A DNA stretch of 61,805 nt from DASRJG01 sp032124015 (GTDB taxonomy: Bacteria > Acidobacteriota > Polarisedimenticolia > Polarisedimenticolales > DASRJG01). Positions within the stretch are counted from its first letter, which is position 1. The number at the start of each line of letters is the position of its first letter. Positions 42,104 through 51,866 of this stretch are shown one piece after another. The stretch covers positions 1-61,805 of the forward strand of contig JAQBEH010000092.1 of NCBI GenBank assembly GCA_032124015.1, in the 5' to 3' direction. A program made the translations under genes and the position numbers. The notes beneath the pieces are model-generated. The model was not told the DNA's origin. It did no database searches and saw only the letters and a list, made by a program, of their open reading frames with translations.

Positions 42104-44974
42104 TTACCCCCGGCGTCGCGATAAGGACTTCTGGGGGAAACCAGATGCCAGGTTAGAAGCCGGCGCCTCACCTGTCAACGCCCGCGCGACGTATTCACCC
42201 GTGTTCGACTCCGGAATTCGAGCGATCGCCTCCGGCGTCCCGATCCCCACCACGCGGCCACCGAGGTCGCCCCCCTCGGGACCGAGGTCGATGACCCAGT
42301 CGGACGACTTCACAACGTCCAGGTTGTGCTCGATGACGACGACCGTGTTGCCGCCGTCCACGAGCCGCTGGAGCACACCCAAGAGCTTGCGGACGTCGTC
42401 GAAATGCAGGCCCGTCGTGGGCTCGTCGAGGAGGTAGAGCGTTCGCCCCGTCGCTCGCTTGGACAACTCCTTCGACAGCTTGATCCTCTGCGCCTCGCCC
42501 CCCGAAAGGGTCGTCGCGGCCTGCCCGAGGCGGATGTAACCCAGACCCACGTCCTGGAGCGTCTGGAGCTTCTCGCGAATCGCCGGCACGGCCTCGTAGA
42601 AGGGAAGCGCCTGATGGACGGTCATCTCCAGGACGTCCGCGATCGACTTCCCCTTGTAGTGGATCTCGAGCGTCTCGCGGTTGTAGCGGCGGGCGAGGCA
42701 AGTGTCGCACGTGACGTACACGTCCGGAAGGAAATGCATCTCGATCTTGATGACGCCGTCGCCCTCGCACGCCTCGCAACGCCCGCCGCGGACGTTGAAG
42801 GAGAATCGTCCCGGCAGGTAGCCGCGGGCGCGGGCCTCGGGGACGAGCGCGAACAGGTCGCGGATGGGTGTGAACAGCCCGACGTACGTCGCCGGGTTCG
42901 AGCGCGGCGTGCGGCCGATCGGCGACTGGTCGATGTCGATGACCTTGTCGATCTGGTCGATGCCGGTGATCTTCTTGTGCGCGCCGGGAAGATCCTCCGC
43001 GCCGTGGAGCTTGCGGGCCAAGGCCCGGTGGAGGATCTCGTTCACGAGCGTGCTCTTGCCGGACCCCGACACGCCGGTGACGCAAGTCAGTTTCCCCAGA
43101 GGAAAGGCGACCGTGATGTCCTTGAGGTTGTGTTCGATTGCGCCGTGGACGGTGATCGCCTTGCCGGTCCCGGCTCGCCGCTCGTTCGGGACGGGAATCG
43201 TCTCGCGGCCCGAGAGAAACGCCCCGGTCAACGATCGCGGGGCGGCTGCAATCTCGGCGGGCGTGCCCTCCGCGACGACCTCGCCTCCGAGCTCCCCCGC
43301 GCCGGGCCCGAGGTCCACGACGTGGTCGGCCGCGAGGATCGTCTCCTCATCGTGCTCGACGACGATGACGGTATTCCCGAGGTCCCGCATCGCGAGCAGG
43401 GTATTCAGGAGCTTCCGGTTGTCGCACTGGTGCAAGCCGATCGACGGTTCGTCGAGGATGTACAAGACGCCGGTCAAGCGCGAGCCGATCTGGGTCGCGA
43501 GCCGGATGCGTTGCCCCTCGCCTCCGGACAGCGTGGCCGCGCCGCGATCGAGCGTGAGATAGCCCAGACCCACGTTTTCGAGAAACCCCAGACGCTCATG
43601 GATCTCTTTGAGAATCGGCGCGGCGATCTGGCGCTCCTTTGGGTCGAGCTTTAGACCCTGGTACAGGAGCGCCGCGCGCGCGACCGAGAGTTCGGTATGC
43701 TCGGCGATCGTCTTCCCCTCGAGCTTGACGGCGAGGGTCTCCGGCTTCAGCCGCGCGCCCCGGCATGCGGGGCAGCGGTTCACGGACATGAACTTCTCGA
43801 GCTCCTCGCGCCGGTTCTCGGATTCGGTTTCTTTGTACTTGCGATCGAGCGAAGGCAGGATCCCGTCCCACGAGCGCTTCCACTCATAGCTGCTGCGGCG
43901 CCCCGCCCACTTGAACGTGAACTCGCGTTCGCCTGCGCCGTCCCACAACACCTTCTTGAACGCGGCCGGCATCTTCGCGTAGGGCGTGTCCGGGGAGATC
44001 TTGTAGGCGCGGAACACGCCGGATTCCAGAACCTGGTACCAATTCGCGTCGCCCCACCCCAGGGCGCCCTCGCGCAGGGTCTTTTGGGGGTCCTTGAGAA
44101 TCTTGTCGCGGTCGAATGACTTGCGGACGCCCAGGCCGTCGCAGTCGGGGCAGGCGCCGTAGGGCGAGTTGAACGAGAACATACGCGGCACGAGATCCCC
44201 GACGGAGATCCCGCAATCGACGCATGCGAGATGCCGGGAGAACAGCAGGTCGCGTTGTCCGTCCACGTCGATGACGACGAGCCCTTCGGCGGCCCCGAGG
44301 GCCGTCTCGACCGAATCCGTCACTCGCCCCTTGAGATCCGGCTTCACGACGAGGCGGTCCACGATGATCTCGATCGTGTGTTTTATTTGTTTGTCGAGCT
44401 CGATGTCGTCGGCCAGGTCGCGCATCGCGCCGTCCACGCGCGCGCGCACGAATCCTTTCTTGGCGGCCTCTTTGAGCTCTTTCTTGTAGATCCCCTTGCG
44501 ACCGCGCACGATCGGCGCCAACACCTGGATCTTGGTCCCTTCAGGAAGCGTCAGCACCGCGTCCACGATCTGCTGGACCGTTTGCGAGGCGATCGGCTTG
44601 GCGCAGTTCGGACAGTGGGGCTTGCCGACCCGCGCGAAGAGCAGGCGCAGGTAATCGTAGATTTCGGTGACGGTACCGACCGTCGAGCGCGGGTTGCGCG
44701 AGGTCGTCTTCTGCTCGATCGAAATCGCCGGCGACAACCCCTCGATCGATTCGACGTCCGGCTTTTCCATCATCTCGAGGAACTGCCGCGCATAGGCCGA
44801 CAGCGACTCGACATAGCGGCGCTGTCCTTCGGCATAGAGCGTGTCGAACGCGAGGGACGACTTCCCGGAGCCGGAGACGCCGGTGATGACGATGAACTTG
44901 TTGCGAGGGATCGTGAGATCGATGCGCTTGAGATTGTGCTCCGCCGCACCGCGGATGATGATTTCGGTTTGCAT
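42104..44974 (-). CDS. uvrA: Excinuclease ABC subunit A
   Basis: UvrA recognises bulky DNA damage in nucleotide excision repair. The 956-residue protein has two ABC ATPase modules with Walker A motifs GVSGSGKSSLAF and GVSGSGKSTLVN and signature motifs TLSGGEGQRIRLA and TLSGGEAQRIKLS. Zinc-finger cysteines occur in HLACVDCG / GACPDCDGLG and RCEACEGDG / TCDTCLA. The ATG at 44974 has GAGG just upstream. gltA follows on the same strand. Confidence 0.97.
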   Translation of the reverse strand: MQTEIIIRGAAEHNLKRIDLTIPRNKFIVITGVSGSGKSSLAFDTLYAEGQRRYVESLSAYARQFLEMMEKPDVESIEGLSPAISIEQKTTSRNPRSTVGTVTEIYDYLRLLFARVGKPHCPNCAKPIASQTVQQIVDAVLTLPEGTKIQVLAPIVRGRKGIYKKELKEAAKKGFVRARVDGAMRDLADDIELDKQIKHTIEIIVDRLVVKPDLKGRVTDSVETALGAAEGLVVIDVDGQRDLLFSRHLACVDCGISVGDLVPRMFSFNSPYGACPDCDGLGVRKSFDRDKILKDPQKTLREGALGWGDANWYQVLESGVFRAYKISPDTPYAKMPAAFKKVLWDGAGEREFTFKWAGRRSSYEWKRSWDGILPSLDRKYKETESENRREELEKFMSVNRCPACRGARLKPETLAVKLEGKTIAEHTELSVARAALLYQGLKLDPKERQIAAPILKEIHERLGFLENVGLGYLTLDRGAATLSGGEGQRIRLATQIGSRLTGVLYILDEPSIGLHQCDNRKLLNTLLAMRDLGNTVIVVEHDEETILAADHVVDLGPGAGELGGEVVAEGTPAEIAAAPRSLTGAFLSGRETIPVPNERRAGTGKAITVHGAIEHNLKDITVAFPLGKLTCVTGVSGSGKSTLVNEILHRALARKLHGAEDLPGAHKKITGIDQIDKVIDIDQSPIGRTPRSNPATYVGLFTPIRDLFALVPEARARGYLPGRFSFNVRGGRCEACEGDGVIKIEMHFLPDVYVTCDTCLARRYNRETLEIHYKGKSIADVLEMTVHQALPFYEAVPAIREKLQTLQDVGLGYIRLGQAATTLSGGEAQRIKLSKELSKRATGRTLYLLDEPTTGLHFDDVRKLLGVLQRLVDGGNTVVVIEHNLDVVKSSDWVIDLGPEGGDLGGRVVGIGTPEAIARIPESNTGEYVARALTGEAPASNLASGFPQKSLSRRRG

Positions 44975-45068
44975 GAAGCCTCGACGTGCCGGATTAGGTT
45001 CCATCGCATTCTAGAAGGACTTGAGTGCCGCGGCCAAGGTGGCATGATGGGTGGGGGCGCCAGGAGAA

Positions 45069-48000
45069 ATGACCACGCGTTGGAGACGAATTCTGATCGC
45101 CATCTCCCTGGCCTGCGGGGTGATCGTGGTCCTCCTCGCCGGCGCCCGCGCGGCGGCACCCGGGTGGATTCGAGGCGCCATCGAGCGGATCGCCGGAAAC
45201 GCGCTCGGACGCGAACTCAGAATCGCGGGCGATTTCGACCTCTCAGTCTCTCTCACCCCGTCGATAACCGCCTCCGACGTCACCTTGGCGAACGCCCCGT
45301 GGGGATCGCAGCCATCCATGGCCCGGGTCGGGCGCATCCGGGTCGCCGTCGACCTCGCCTCGCTGTGGTCGGGGCCGGCGCGGGTACGCGACCTTGCCCT
45401 CGACGATGTGCGGGTGCTCCTCGAAGCCGACGGCGAGGGACAGCGCAACTGGGCCTTCGCCACGAAGCCGAGCGGACGGCCTCCGACGACGGAGCTCCCT
45501 TTCGTGGTCGAGCGGGCCTCGCTCCGGGGGTTCGAGTTGACCTACCGTCCGGGTCGCGATGCGCGACCGGTGATTCTGACTATCGAGGAACTGGACGCCG
45601 ATCTCGATTCCGCGACGCGGATGATCGACGTCCAAGGCCGCGGCCACCTCAACGAAAGTCCTTGGGACATTGCGGGCCAGCTCGGTACGCTCGATCGTCT
45701 TTTCGCGGGGCGCGACGTGGACCAGGCCCTGAGCGGCCACATCGGGCGGGCTTCGCTCACGCTCAGCGGACGCATCCGCGATCCGATGACGCTTGAAGGC
45801 CCGAACGTCGAAATCAGCGTCGACGGCCCCGAGGTCGTCGAGGCGCTCGCGGTGGGCGGCCTCCGGTCCCCCCTCACCGGGCCGTTCCGCCTCCACGGCC
45901 GGCTCGAACCGAACGACGAAGGGATCGCTTTCGACGTCAGCGGCGCGGTCGGCGGCGTGACGGCCACCGCGCGCGGAACCGTGAGCGCGCTCCTGGATCC
46001 TGTTCGCATCGACGCCACCGTCGACGCTCACGGCCCTCACGCCTCGGAAGTCGGCTCCTGGACCGGTGTCGTGGGGCTGCCGCCCGCTCCTTTCGACCTC
46101 GCGGGCCGCATCCGCCGCGCCGGCTCTCAACTCTCAGTCGAGGACGTGACCCTCCACGCGGGCGGAACGTCGCTCACGGTGGCCGGTCAGGTGGGCGCGC
46201 TGCCACGGTGCGTCGGAACCGACTTGCAGGTCACGGCGAAGGGCAAGGATCTCTCGGAGCTGTCGGCGCTGACGCGCTTGAAGCTCCCCGAGGTCGCCTT
46301 CGAGGTCGAAGGGAGGTTCCTCCGGCGCGCGGACGGTCTTGCCATCGAGGACGCCACGGTGGCGGTGCAGGGCGCCCTCATCCACGCTTCGGGAACCATC
46401 GGCGAGCCTCCACGGCTCGACAACCTCGACCTCACCGCGGACGGCGCCGGGCCCGACGCATCTTTTCTTTCCGGGGTCGCGCGGATCGACCTTAAGACGG
46501 AGCCGTTCGAGATTCGCGGTCGCGTCGCGCGAAACGGTAAGGCGCTGGATCTGGACGACGTTGCGGGGCATCTGGGCGATGACACGTTTGCGGTGACCGG
46601 GCGGCTCGTCCCGGTTCGCGGGCTCGTGGGAAGCGACGCCTGGGTGCGGGTCACCGGGAGAAATTTGGAGGACGCCGCATCGCCCACCGGCCTGCGCGGC
46701 CTCCCCGCGGAACGGTTCGACGCCGTCGGCCACGTCCGGGTCGCAACCGATCACTACGAGTTCGACGATGTCGACGCCAGCGTGGGCGGCCTGACGATCA
46801 GGTTGGACGGAATCGTGGGCTCGCCCACGCCGCTGAACGGCACCTCGTTGCTGTGCCGGGCGCGTGGTGCGTCGCTCTCCGATCTTGCCGCGTGGGGAAT
46901 CCCGGCGAAGCTCCCCCCCGATCCGTTCGCCGCGTCGGGACAGCTCCGCATCGACGGGGGCGTCTATCGCGTCGATGACGTCTCCGCCGACGTGGGCGCA
47001 GACCGTCTCGCCGTCGACGGCACGCTCGGTGCTCTCCCCGACGTCGCCGCGATGGACCTTGGCGTGACCGCGTCGGGCCCCGATCTCTCCGGCCTGGCTC
47101 GCTTCGTCGTCGCCGCCGGCGCCGACCCGCCGTCGAGAATCCCGGTCGCGCCCTTCACCGTCACGGGGCGCGTACGGCGTACGTCGTCGGGCGTCGAACT
47201 TGGCGGGGTCAAAGCCGGAGTCGGCAACGCGAAGCTCGACGCGGAAGGTCTGCTGAGCTTCGAGGATCGTTGGCTCGGCACGGATGTGACGCTCGAAATC
47301 GACGCGCCGGACACGGTGATGCTGTCCGAGGTCGTCGGGACGGATTTTCCCGAGGAAACGTTGCGGGCGCGCGGGCGAATCCGGAGCACGCCGGAAGGTC
47401 TCCGTTTCGACGGGGCCGAGGTCTCGCTCGGCGCGTCATTCGCACAGCTGACGGGCATTGTGGGCGTGCCGCCACACTTCGCGGGAACCGACATCGACTT
47501 CAGCGTCGAAGGGTCAAATCTGGCTGTGGCGCTTCTGCCTTGGACCGGCACGGCCTCAATTCCGGTGGATTCGTTCGCATTGTCGGCGCACCTTGCGGGG
47601 AGCCTCGAGCACTTCGCCGGCGATCGCCTCAACGCGCGGTTGGGTGACAGCGATCTGACCGGACATCTCTCAACGCGCCTTGCGGGGAGGCCGTTCGTCG
47701 ATGCGGAGCTGCACTCGCAGCACTTCGACGCCCCCCGCTTGATCGCGGGGTTCACCCGCGAGCCGGAAATCGACGCGGCCACGGAGGCCCCGGCAAAGAA
47801 GACCCGCAGGAAAGGCGATCGCCTGATTCCGGACTGGCCGCTGGATCTCGACGCACTCGGCACTTTCGACGCGCGATTCCGGTTGGCGGCAGACGAGGTC
47901 CCGTTCCCGGGAGTTCCGACACGAGACGTTGTCATCGCCGGCGACCTGACCGACGGCGTCCTGACGATCGACGACACCGAAGGGACTGGAGCGAACGGCG

Positions 48001-48743
48001 GCCGGCTGAGGTCGAGCGCCTCCATCCGGCCGGAGGGAGACGGCTATCGGCTTCACGTCGAGGGGAGTCTCGAAAACGGCAGACTCGATGTTTCGAAAAC
48101 CGACGAGTCCGCTGCCTCGGCCCCATCCCTCGAGATCAGCTACGAAATGGATGGCGCCGGGCGGTCGCTCCACGAGATCGCCGCCAGCGGCAACGGGCAG
48201 GCCCTCGTCGTGCTGGGTCCGGGCCGCATCCCGAACGCGGTGCTCGGGGGGGGCTCGTCCGCAACCATCGCCTCGCTGATGGACGCTCTCAACCCGTTCC
48301 GGAAGTCGTCTCCCTACACGACGCTCGAATGCGGCGTCGCGGCGGCAGCCCTCGAGGGAGGGATGATGGCCGTCCAGCCCATTGCCGTGCGCGGTGACAA
48401 GCTGACCGTGCTCGGGAAGGGAAAGATCGACTTCGGCACGGAGGCGATCGACCTTTCTTGGACGATCAAGCCGCGTCGCAACGTCGGACTGTCCCCGGGC
48501 TCGATCGCCAACCCCTACATCCGGCTTGGCGGCACGCTCGCCTCGCCTCGCCTCGACGTGAAGCCTCTAGAGGCCGTCGCGTCGACCGGAGCCGCCGTGG
48601 CCACCGCCGGACTGACGATTCTCCTACGGGGGATCTACAACAGGATCACCGCAGAAAAGAAGGTCTGCGTGCAAGCACTCGCCAAAGTCCGGAAGCAGAG
48701 GGACGAGTTCGAGGCGCGCAAGAGCGCCGCGTCGAGCGAGTAG
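45069..48743 (+). CDS. AsmA family protein with tandem ~85-residue repeats
   Basis: This 1224-residue protein has an N-terminal membrane anchor (RILIAISLACGVIVVLLAG) and a long periplasmic region of AsmA/TamB-like beta-rich sequence. Related proteins bridge the envelope and are implicated in phospholipid transport to the outer membrane. The middle third holds about eight copies of a unit that opens with a LPxxPF-type motif (LPPAPFDLAGRIRR, LPPDPFAASGQLRI, IPVAPFTVTGRVRR) and contains DLS. The C-terminal part matches AsmA (GKGKIDFGTEAIDLSWTIKP). AGGAG precedes the ATG at 45069. Confidence 0.88.
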   Translation: MTTRWRRILIAISLACGVIVVLLAGARAAAPGWIRGAIERIAGNALGRELRIAGDFDLSVSLTPSITASDVTLANAPWGSQPSMARVGRIRVAVDLASLWSGPARVRDLALDDVRVLLEADGEGQRNWAFATKPSGRPPTTELPFVVERASLRGFELTYRPGRDARPVILTIEELDADLDSATRMIDVQGRGHLNESPWDIAGQLGTLDRLFAGRDVDQALSGHIGRASLTLSGRIRDPMTLEGPNVEISVDGPEVVEALAVGGLRSPLTGPFRLHGRLEPNDEGIAFDVSGAVGGVTATARGTVSALLDPVRIDATVDAHGPHASEVGSWTGVVGLPPAPFDLAGRIRRAGSQLSVEDVTLHAGGTSLTVAGQVGALPRCVGTDLQVTAKGKDLSELSALTRLKLPEVAFEVEGRFLRRADGLAIEDATVAVQGALIHASGTIGEPPRLDNLDLTADGAGPDASFLSGVARIDLKTEPFEIRGRVARNGKALDLDDVAGHLGDDTFAVTGRLVPVRGLVGSDAWVRVTGRNLEDAASPTGLRGLPAERFDAVGHVRVATDHYEFDDVDASVGGLTIRLDGIVGSPTPLNGTSLLCRARGASLSDLAAWGIPAKLPPDPFAASGQLRIDGGVYRVDDVSADVGADRLAVDGTLGALPDVAAMDLGVTASGPDLSGLARFVVAAGADPPSRIPVAPFTVTGRVRRTSSGVELGGVKAGVGNAKLDAEGLLSFEDRWLGTDVTLEIDAPDTVMLSEVVGTDFPEETLRARGRIRSTPEGLRFDGAEVSLGASFAQLTGIVGVPPHFAGTDIDFSVEGSNLAVALLPWTGTASIPVDSFALSAHLAGSLEHFAGDRLNARLGDSDLTGHLSTRLAGRPFVDAELHSQHFDAPRLIAGFTREPEIDAATEAPAKKTRRKGDRLIPDWPLDLDALGTFDARFRLAADEVPFPGVPTRDVVIAGDLTDGVLTIDDTEGTGANGGRLRSSASIRPEGDGYRLHVEGSLENGRLDVSKTDESAASAPSLEISYEMDGAGRSLHEIAASGNGQALVVLGPGRIPNAVLGGGSSATIASLMDALNPFRKSSPYTTLECGVAAAALEGGMMAVQPIAVRGDKLTVLGKGKIDFGTEAIDLSWTIKPRRNVGLSPGSIANPYIRLGGTLASPRLDVKPLEAVASTGAAVATAGLTILLRGIYNRITAEKKVCVQALAKVRKQRDEFEARKSAASSE

Positions 48744-48747
48744 CCCC

Positions 48748-48969
48748 CTAACGGCGCTTGCTCGGAATGACCAGAAGCGCCGCGCCGGCCACGAGAACGA
48801 CGACGCCCGCCCAGACCGGAAGCTCGAGCCGTTTTTTCTCGTTGACCGAGAAGTCGAGCGACCCAATATGAGCGGTGTGTTTCTCCGAGGTGTAGCTGAA
48901 ACCCCGGTAGATGAGGGCCAAAGTGCCCGCCGTCAGAAGGACGATGCCCAGGACCTTCCGCAAGTTCAT
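48748..48969 (-). CDS. Small two-TM membrane protein
   Basis: This 73-residue protein has helices at about 5-22 and 52-69 with a polar loop (SYTSEKHTAHIGSLDFSVNE) between them. Small membrane proteins of this pattern are widespread and uncharacterised. It ends 5 bp from the AsmA stop (convergent) and starts 47 bp from the divergent secreted protein. The function is unknown. Confidence 0.7.
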   Translation of the reverse strand: MNLRKVLGIVLLTAGTLALIYRGFSYTSEKHTAHIGSLDFSVNEKKRLELPVWAGVVVLVAGAALLVIPSKRR

Positions 48970-49004
48970 GCGTTACTCATAGCACGACTCGCGCCGCACC
49001 TTGC

Positions 49005-49010
49005 TAGAAT
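49005..49010 (+). promoter_or_regulatory. -10 box of the secreted protein-folD-coaE operon
   Basis: TAGAAT ends 6 nt before the GTG at 49017. No Shine-Dalgarno fits in the gap, so the transcript is predicted to be leaderless. The -35 is weak. Confidence 0.45.
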
Positions 49011-49016
49011 CTTGCC

Positions 49017-49643
49017 GTGACCGCCCCGCTTCGAACGCTCGCCATAGCCTCCCTGATCGTCGCGTTGGCCGTCGCGAAGCCACCCGCGGGACCGCCGATT
49101 TACGACCCCGATCCGACGCAACCCGGGGCCGGCAAGCTCCAGGGCGAAACGTGGAGCAAGGAATCGGAGTCCGCGTCGCTCTGGCTGACGCGCATCGATG
49201 AGGACACACGCAAGGCGTTCGTGCGGCGGCGATCCGGGCTCGAGCTCGATCCGTTCATGACGGCCCGAGCTCGCGAGGCCGGCGGCTTCATCGCGTTTCA
49301 CGTGCTCATCGAAAACCGCACGGAAACGCGTCTCGTCTTCCAGCCCCAGGCCTGCCGCCTCCAGACCAGTTGGAAGGACTTCCAGGCGCCGCTCGACCTC
49401 CCCACGATCCTGGCGGCGTTCGCGATCGCCGATCACGCGCCTCCCCCCCACATCGAGAGGATAAGGAGCGCAATTATCGACGGGGAGGTCGTCCTGAAAC
49501 CCGGCGAGACCCGCGACGGGTTGTTCATTTTCCACGCGTTCGACCCGGCGGTGAAAGCATTCCAGGTCGATCTCGGGGCCACGTTGACGCGCGGTGAGCC
49601 GTTCGGCTTCAGCGCTTTCTACAAGAAGAGGAAGAAGAAGTGA
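49017..49643 (+). CDS. Hypothetical exported protein
   Basis: This 208-residue protein has an N-terminal hydrophobic signal (TLAIASLIVALAVA) and a soluble region with no recognised domain. IAFHVLIENRTETRLVFQPQ and VVLKPGETRDGLFIFH suggest an immunoglobulin-like beta-sandwich. It ends in a run of basic residues (KKRKKK). Its stop overlaps the folD GTG as GTGA. No function is assigned. Confidence 0.7.
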   Translation: MTAPLRTLAIASLIVALAVAKPPAGPPIYDPDPTQPGAGKLQGETWSKESESASLWLTRIDEDTRKAFVRRRSGLELDPFMTARAREAGGFIAFHVLIENRTETRLVFQPQACRLQTSWKDFQAPLDLPTILAAFAIADHAPPPHIERIRSAIIDGEVVLKPGETRDGLFIFHAFDPAVKAFQVDLGATLTRGEPFGFSAFYKKRKKK

Positions 49644-50566
49644 CGGCCCAGCGGCTCGACGGAACGGCGGCGGCGGCGGCAACCCGCGACGAGGTCGCCC
49701 GTGGCGTGGCTTTGCTGCGCCGGGATGCGGGCGTCACGCCCGGGCTCACGGTCGTCCTCGTGGGCGAGCACCCCGCCTCTTTGGCCTACGTTCGCGGGAA
49801 AGAAAAAGCGGCTCGCGAGGCCGGAATGAACTCCGAGATCTTGCGCCTCCCCGCTGCCACCGGCGAGGAGGAGATTCTGGCCACGGTCCGGCGTTTGAAT
49901 GCCGACACGCGCGTGCACGGCATCCTCGTCCAACTTCCGCTGCCCGACGTTGTGGACACCCACCGCGTCCTCCAAGCGATCGATCCGGACAAGGACGTGG
50001 ACGGCTTCCACCCGATCAACGCCGGACGGTTGCTCCTCGGACTTCCGGGGGTACTTCCCTGCACGCCCTCCGGGATCATCGCGCTCCTGAAGCGCCACGC
50101 GATTCGTCTCGACGGCCGGCGCGCCGTCGTGCTCGGGCGGAGCAACATCGTCGGGAAGCCGATGGCACTCTTGCTGCTTCGGGAAAACTGCACCGTCACG
50201 ATCGCGCACTCGCGGACGGAAGGCCTGGCCGCCGTCGCGGCCGAGGCGGACATCCTGATCGCGGCGATCGGCCGTCCCGGGTTCGTCCGCGGGGCGTTCA
50301 TCAAGCACGGTGCGGCCGTCGTGGACGTCGGTATCCACGCGCTGACCGACGAATCCCACGTGCGCGCCCTGTTCGGGTCCAACAACGCGAAGCTTCGCGC
50401 GCTGAAGGACAAGGGCTCGGTGCTTTGCGGAGACGTTCACCCGCAAGAGGGCGCCCTTCGCGCGGGTTGGCTCTCGCCCGTCCCCGGGGGCGTCGGCCCG
50501 ATGACGATTGCGATGCTTCTGGCGAACACCTTGGAGGCTGCGCGGCGATGCTCCGCGTCGGCCTGA
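49640..50566 (+). CDS. folD: Methylenetetrahydrofolate dehydrogenase/cyclohydrolase
   Basis: FolD interconverts 5,10-methylene- and 10-formyl-tetrahydrofolate with NADP. The 308-residue protein has YVRGKEKAA with the catalytic Lys, ILVQLPLP, PCTPSGI, GRSNIVGKPMA in the Rossmann domain and PVPGGVGPMT. The GTG start overlaps the upstream stop as GTGA. coaE begins within its last 19 bp. Confidence 0.94.
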   Translation: MTAQRLDGTAAAAATRDEVARGVALLRRDAGVTPGLTVVLVGEHPASLAYVRGKEKAAREAGMNSEILRLPAATGEEEILATVRRLNADTRVHGILVQLPLPDVVDTHRVLQAIDPDKDVDGFHPINAGRLLLGLPGVLPCTPSGIIALLKRHAIRLDGRRAVVLGRSNIVGKPMALLLLRENCTVTIAHSRTEGLAAVAAEADILIAAIGRPGFVRGAFIKHGAAVVDVGIHALTDESHVRALFGSNNAKLRALKDKGSVLCGDVHPQEGALRAGWLSPVPGGVGPMTIAMLLANTLEAARRCSASA

Positions 50567-51141
50567 CCGGCGGCCTCGCGTCGGGCAAGAGCACCGTCGC
50601 GCGGTTCTTCCGAGAGCTCGGCGCGTTCCACGTCGACGCCGATCGCCTCGCGCACGAGTCAACGGCGCCGGGCGGCTCTGCTGAGCGCGAGGTCATCTCC
50701 CGATTCGGCGGCGGCATCCTCGGAACCGACGGAGCCATCGATCGTAAGGCGCTGGGTGCGGTCGTCTTTTCCGACCCTCAGGCGCTCGCCGATCTGAACG
50801 CGCTCGTCCACCCGAAGGTGCGGAAAGAAATCGCGCAACGGATCGCCGATCACGAGTCGGGCACGTCGCCTGCCAAGGTCGCTCTCGTCGACGCCGCACT
50901 CCTCGTCGAGAGCGGGATCCACCGGGATCTCGACGCCTTGATCGTCGTGGCGTGCCCGGAAGAGACCCAGATCGCGCGCGCGGTCGCCCGCGGTGGCTTG
51001 ACGGAGTCTCAAGCTCGCGCCCGGATCGCGGCGCAGGCGCCGCTCGCGGAGAAGCTCGCCGTCGCGGACCACGTCATCGACAACGGCGCTTCGCTCGACG
51101 AAACGAGGCGGCAAGTACTCCGCGTGTGGAACGATTTGTGA
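50548..51141 (+). CDS. coaE: Dephospho-CoA kinase
   Basis: CoaE phosphorylates dephospho-CoA in the last step of CoA synthesis. The 197-residue P-loop kinase begins MLRVGLTGGLASGKSTVA, followed by HVDADRLAHE with the catalytic Asp and VALVDAALLVESG. The ATG at 50548 overlaps folD by 19 bp and the sequence starts directly at the P-loop strand. It is convergent with the panD-DUF2007 unit, so early and late CoA genes meet here. Confidence 0.93.
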   Translation: MLRVGLTGGLASGKSTVARFFRELGAFHVDADRLAHESTAPGGSAEREVISRFGGGILGTDGAIDRKALGAVVFSDPQALADLNALVHPKVRKEIAQRIADHESGTSPAKVALVDAALLVESGIHRDLDALIVVACPEETQIARAVARGGLTESQARARIAAQAPLAEKLAVADHVIDNGASLDETRRQVLRVWNDL

Positions 51142-51154
51142 GTGTGCCCTTTTA
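51140..51154. repeat. Degenerate half-copy of the dispersed palindrome
   Basis: GAGTGTGCCCTTTTA resembles the right half GAGTGTCCCCTTTTC of the 22578 repeat, with one substitution in the core. It fills the gap between the convergent coaE and DUF2007 stops, the same genomic position favoured by intact copies. Confidence 0.4.
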
Positions 51155-51415
51155 GGTCTTCGGGTTCTCGGACTCGCGCTCGGCGGCGTCGAGTTCTTCT
51201 TCGCTGATCACCTCGTCGAGCAATTCGCGGGCCCTTTCGACGTCCACCGCTTCGACGACGAGTTGCACGCCCGATAGGAATTCTTCCGGCGACGTGAGGC
51301 CACCCCTATCTTCTGCCGGTACCGCGGCGGCGATGCCCTCGGCCTCGAGGAGCGATCGTGCGATCTCGGCCTCGCCGCGGTCGGCAAACGTGCGAATGAT
51401 CGTGGGGTCTTTCAT
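51152..51415 (-). CDS. DUF2007 family protein
   Basis: This 87-residue protein matches the DUF2007 pattern: TIIRTFADRGEAEIARSLLEAEGI followed by VQLVVEAVDVERARELLDE. The family has a small ferredoxin-like fold related to PII proteins and no established role. The ATG overlaps the panD stop as ATGA, so it is coupled to pantothenate synthesis and could be a regulator of it. Confidence 0.82.
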   Translation of the reverse strand: MKDPTIIRTFADRGEAEIARSLLEAEGIAAAVPAEDRGGLTSPEEFLSGVQLVVEAVDVERARELLDEVISEEELDAAERESENPKT

Positions 51416-51804
51416 CGTGTACCTACTTTTACGCCCGCGCCTTCGTGAGATTTGACGACCGTGAGCCGATTCGCATCATCGACGAGTACGATCTTCGGGA
51501 CGTGGGTCGCGATCTTGCTCTCGTCCATGGCCGCGTACGCGGCAATGATGACCTTGTGCCCGACCTCGACGAGCCGGGCGGCCGCGCCGTTGACGCAGCA
51601 GGCGCCGGAGCCGCGCGGGCCTTCGATAAGATACGTGGAAAAACGGCTGGCGTTGTCGATGTCGTAAACGTCGATCCTCTCGAAGGCGACCATGCCGCTG
51701 GAGTCCATGAGGTCTCGATCGAGCGTGAGGCTCCCCTCGTACTCGACGTCGCACTCGGTAACCGTGATCCTGTGAACCTTGGCGCGAAGCATTTCGCGGG
51801 TCAT
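51412..51804 (-). CDS. panD: Aspartate 1-decarboxylase
   Basis: PanD makes beta-alanine for pantothenate. The 130-residue proenzyme has the self-cleavage site Gly-Ser in YEGSLT, which generates the pyruvoyl group, and GAAARLVEVGHKVIIAAYA in the core. GGAGG lies 8 nt before the ATG. The C-terminal dozen residues may be flexible. It follows panC by 62 bp and is coupled to the DUF2007 gene. Confidence 0.95.
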   Translation of the reverse strand: MTREMLRAKVHRITVTECDVEYEGSLTLDRDLMDSSGMVAFERIDVYDIDNASRFSTYLIEGPRGSGACCVNGAAARLVEVGHKVIIAAYAAMDESKIATHVPKIVLVDDANRLTVVKSHEGAGVKVGTR

Positions 51805-51866
51805 GTCGTTTCCTCCCCTCTTGGTCGCCCCCCAACCCGGGTGGGCGCCTCGAGTGTCGATGCAGT

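Noticed and set aside
49594..51141. A long plus-strand frame running through folD into coaE
   Set aside because: Only the part from 50548 matches dephospho-CoA kinase; the rest is out of frame with folD and compositionally biased.
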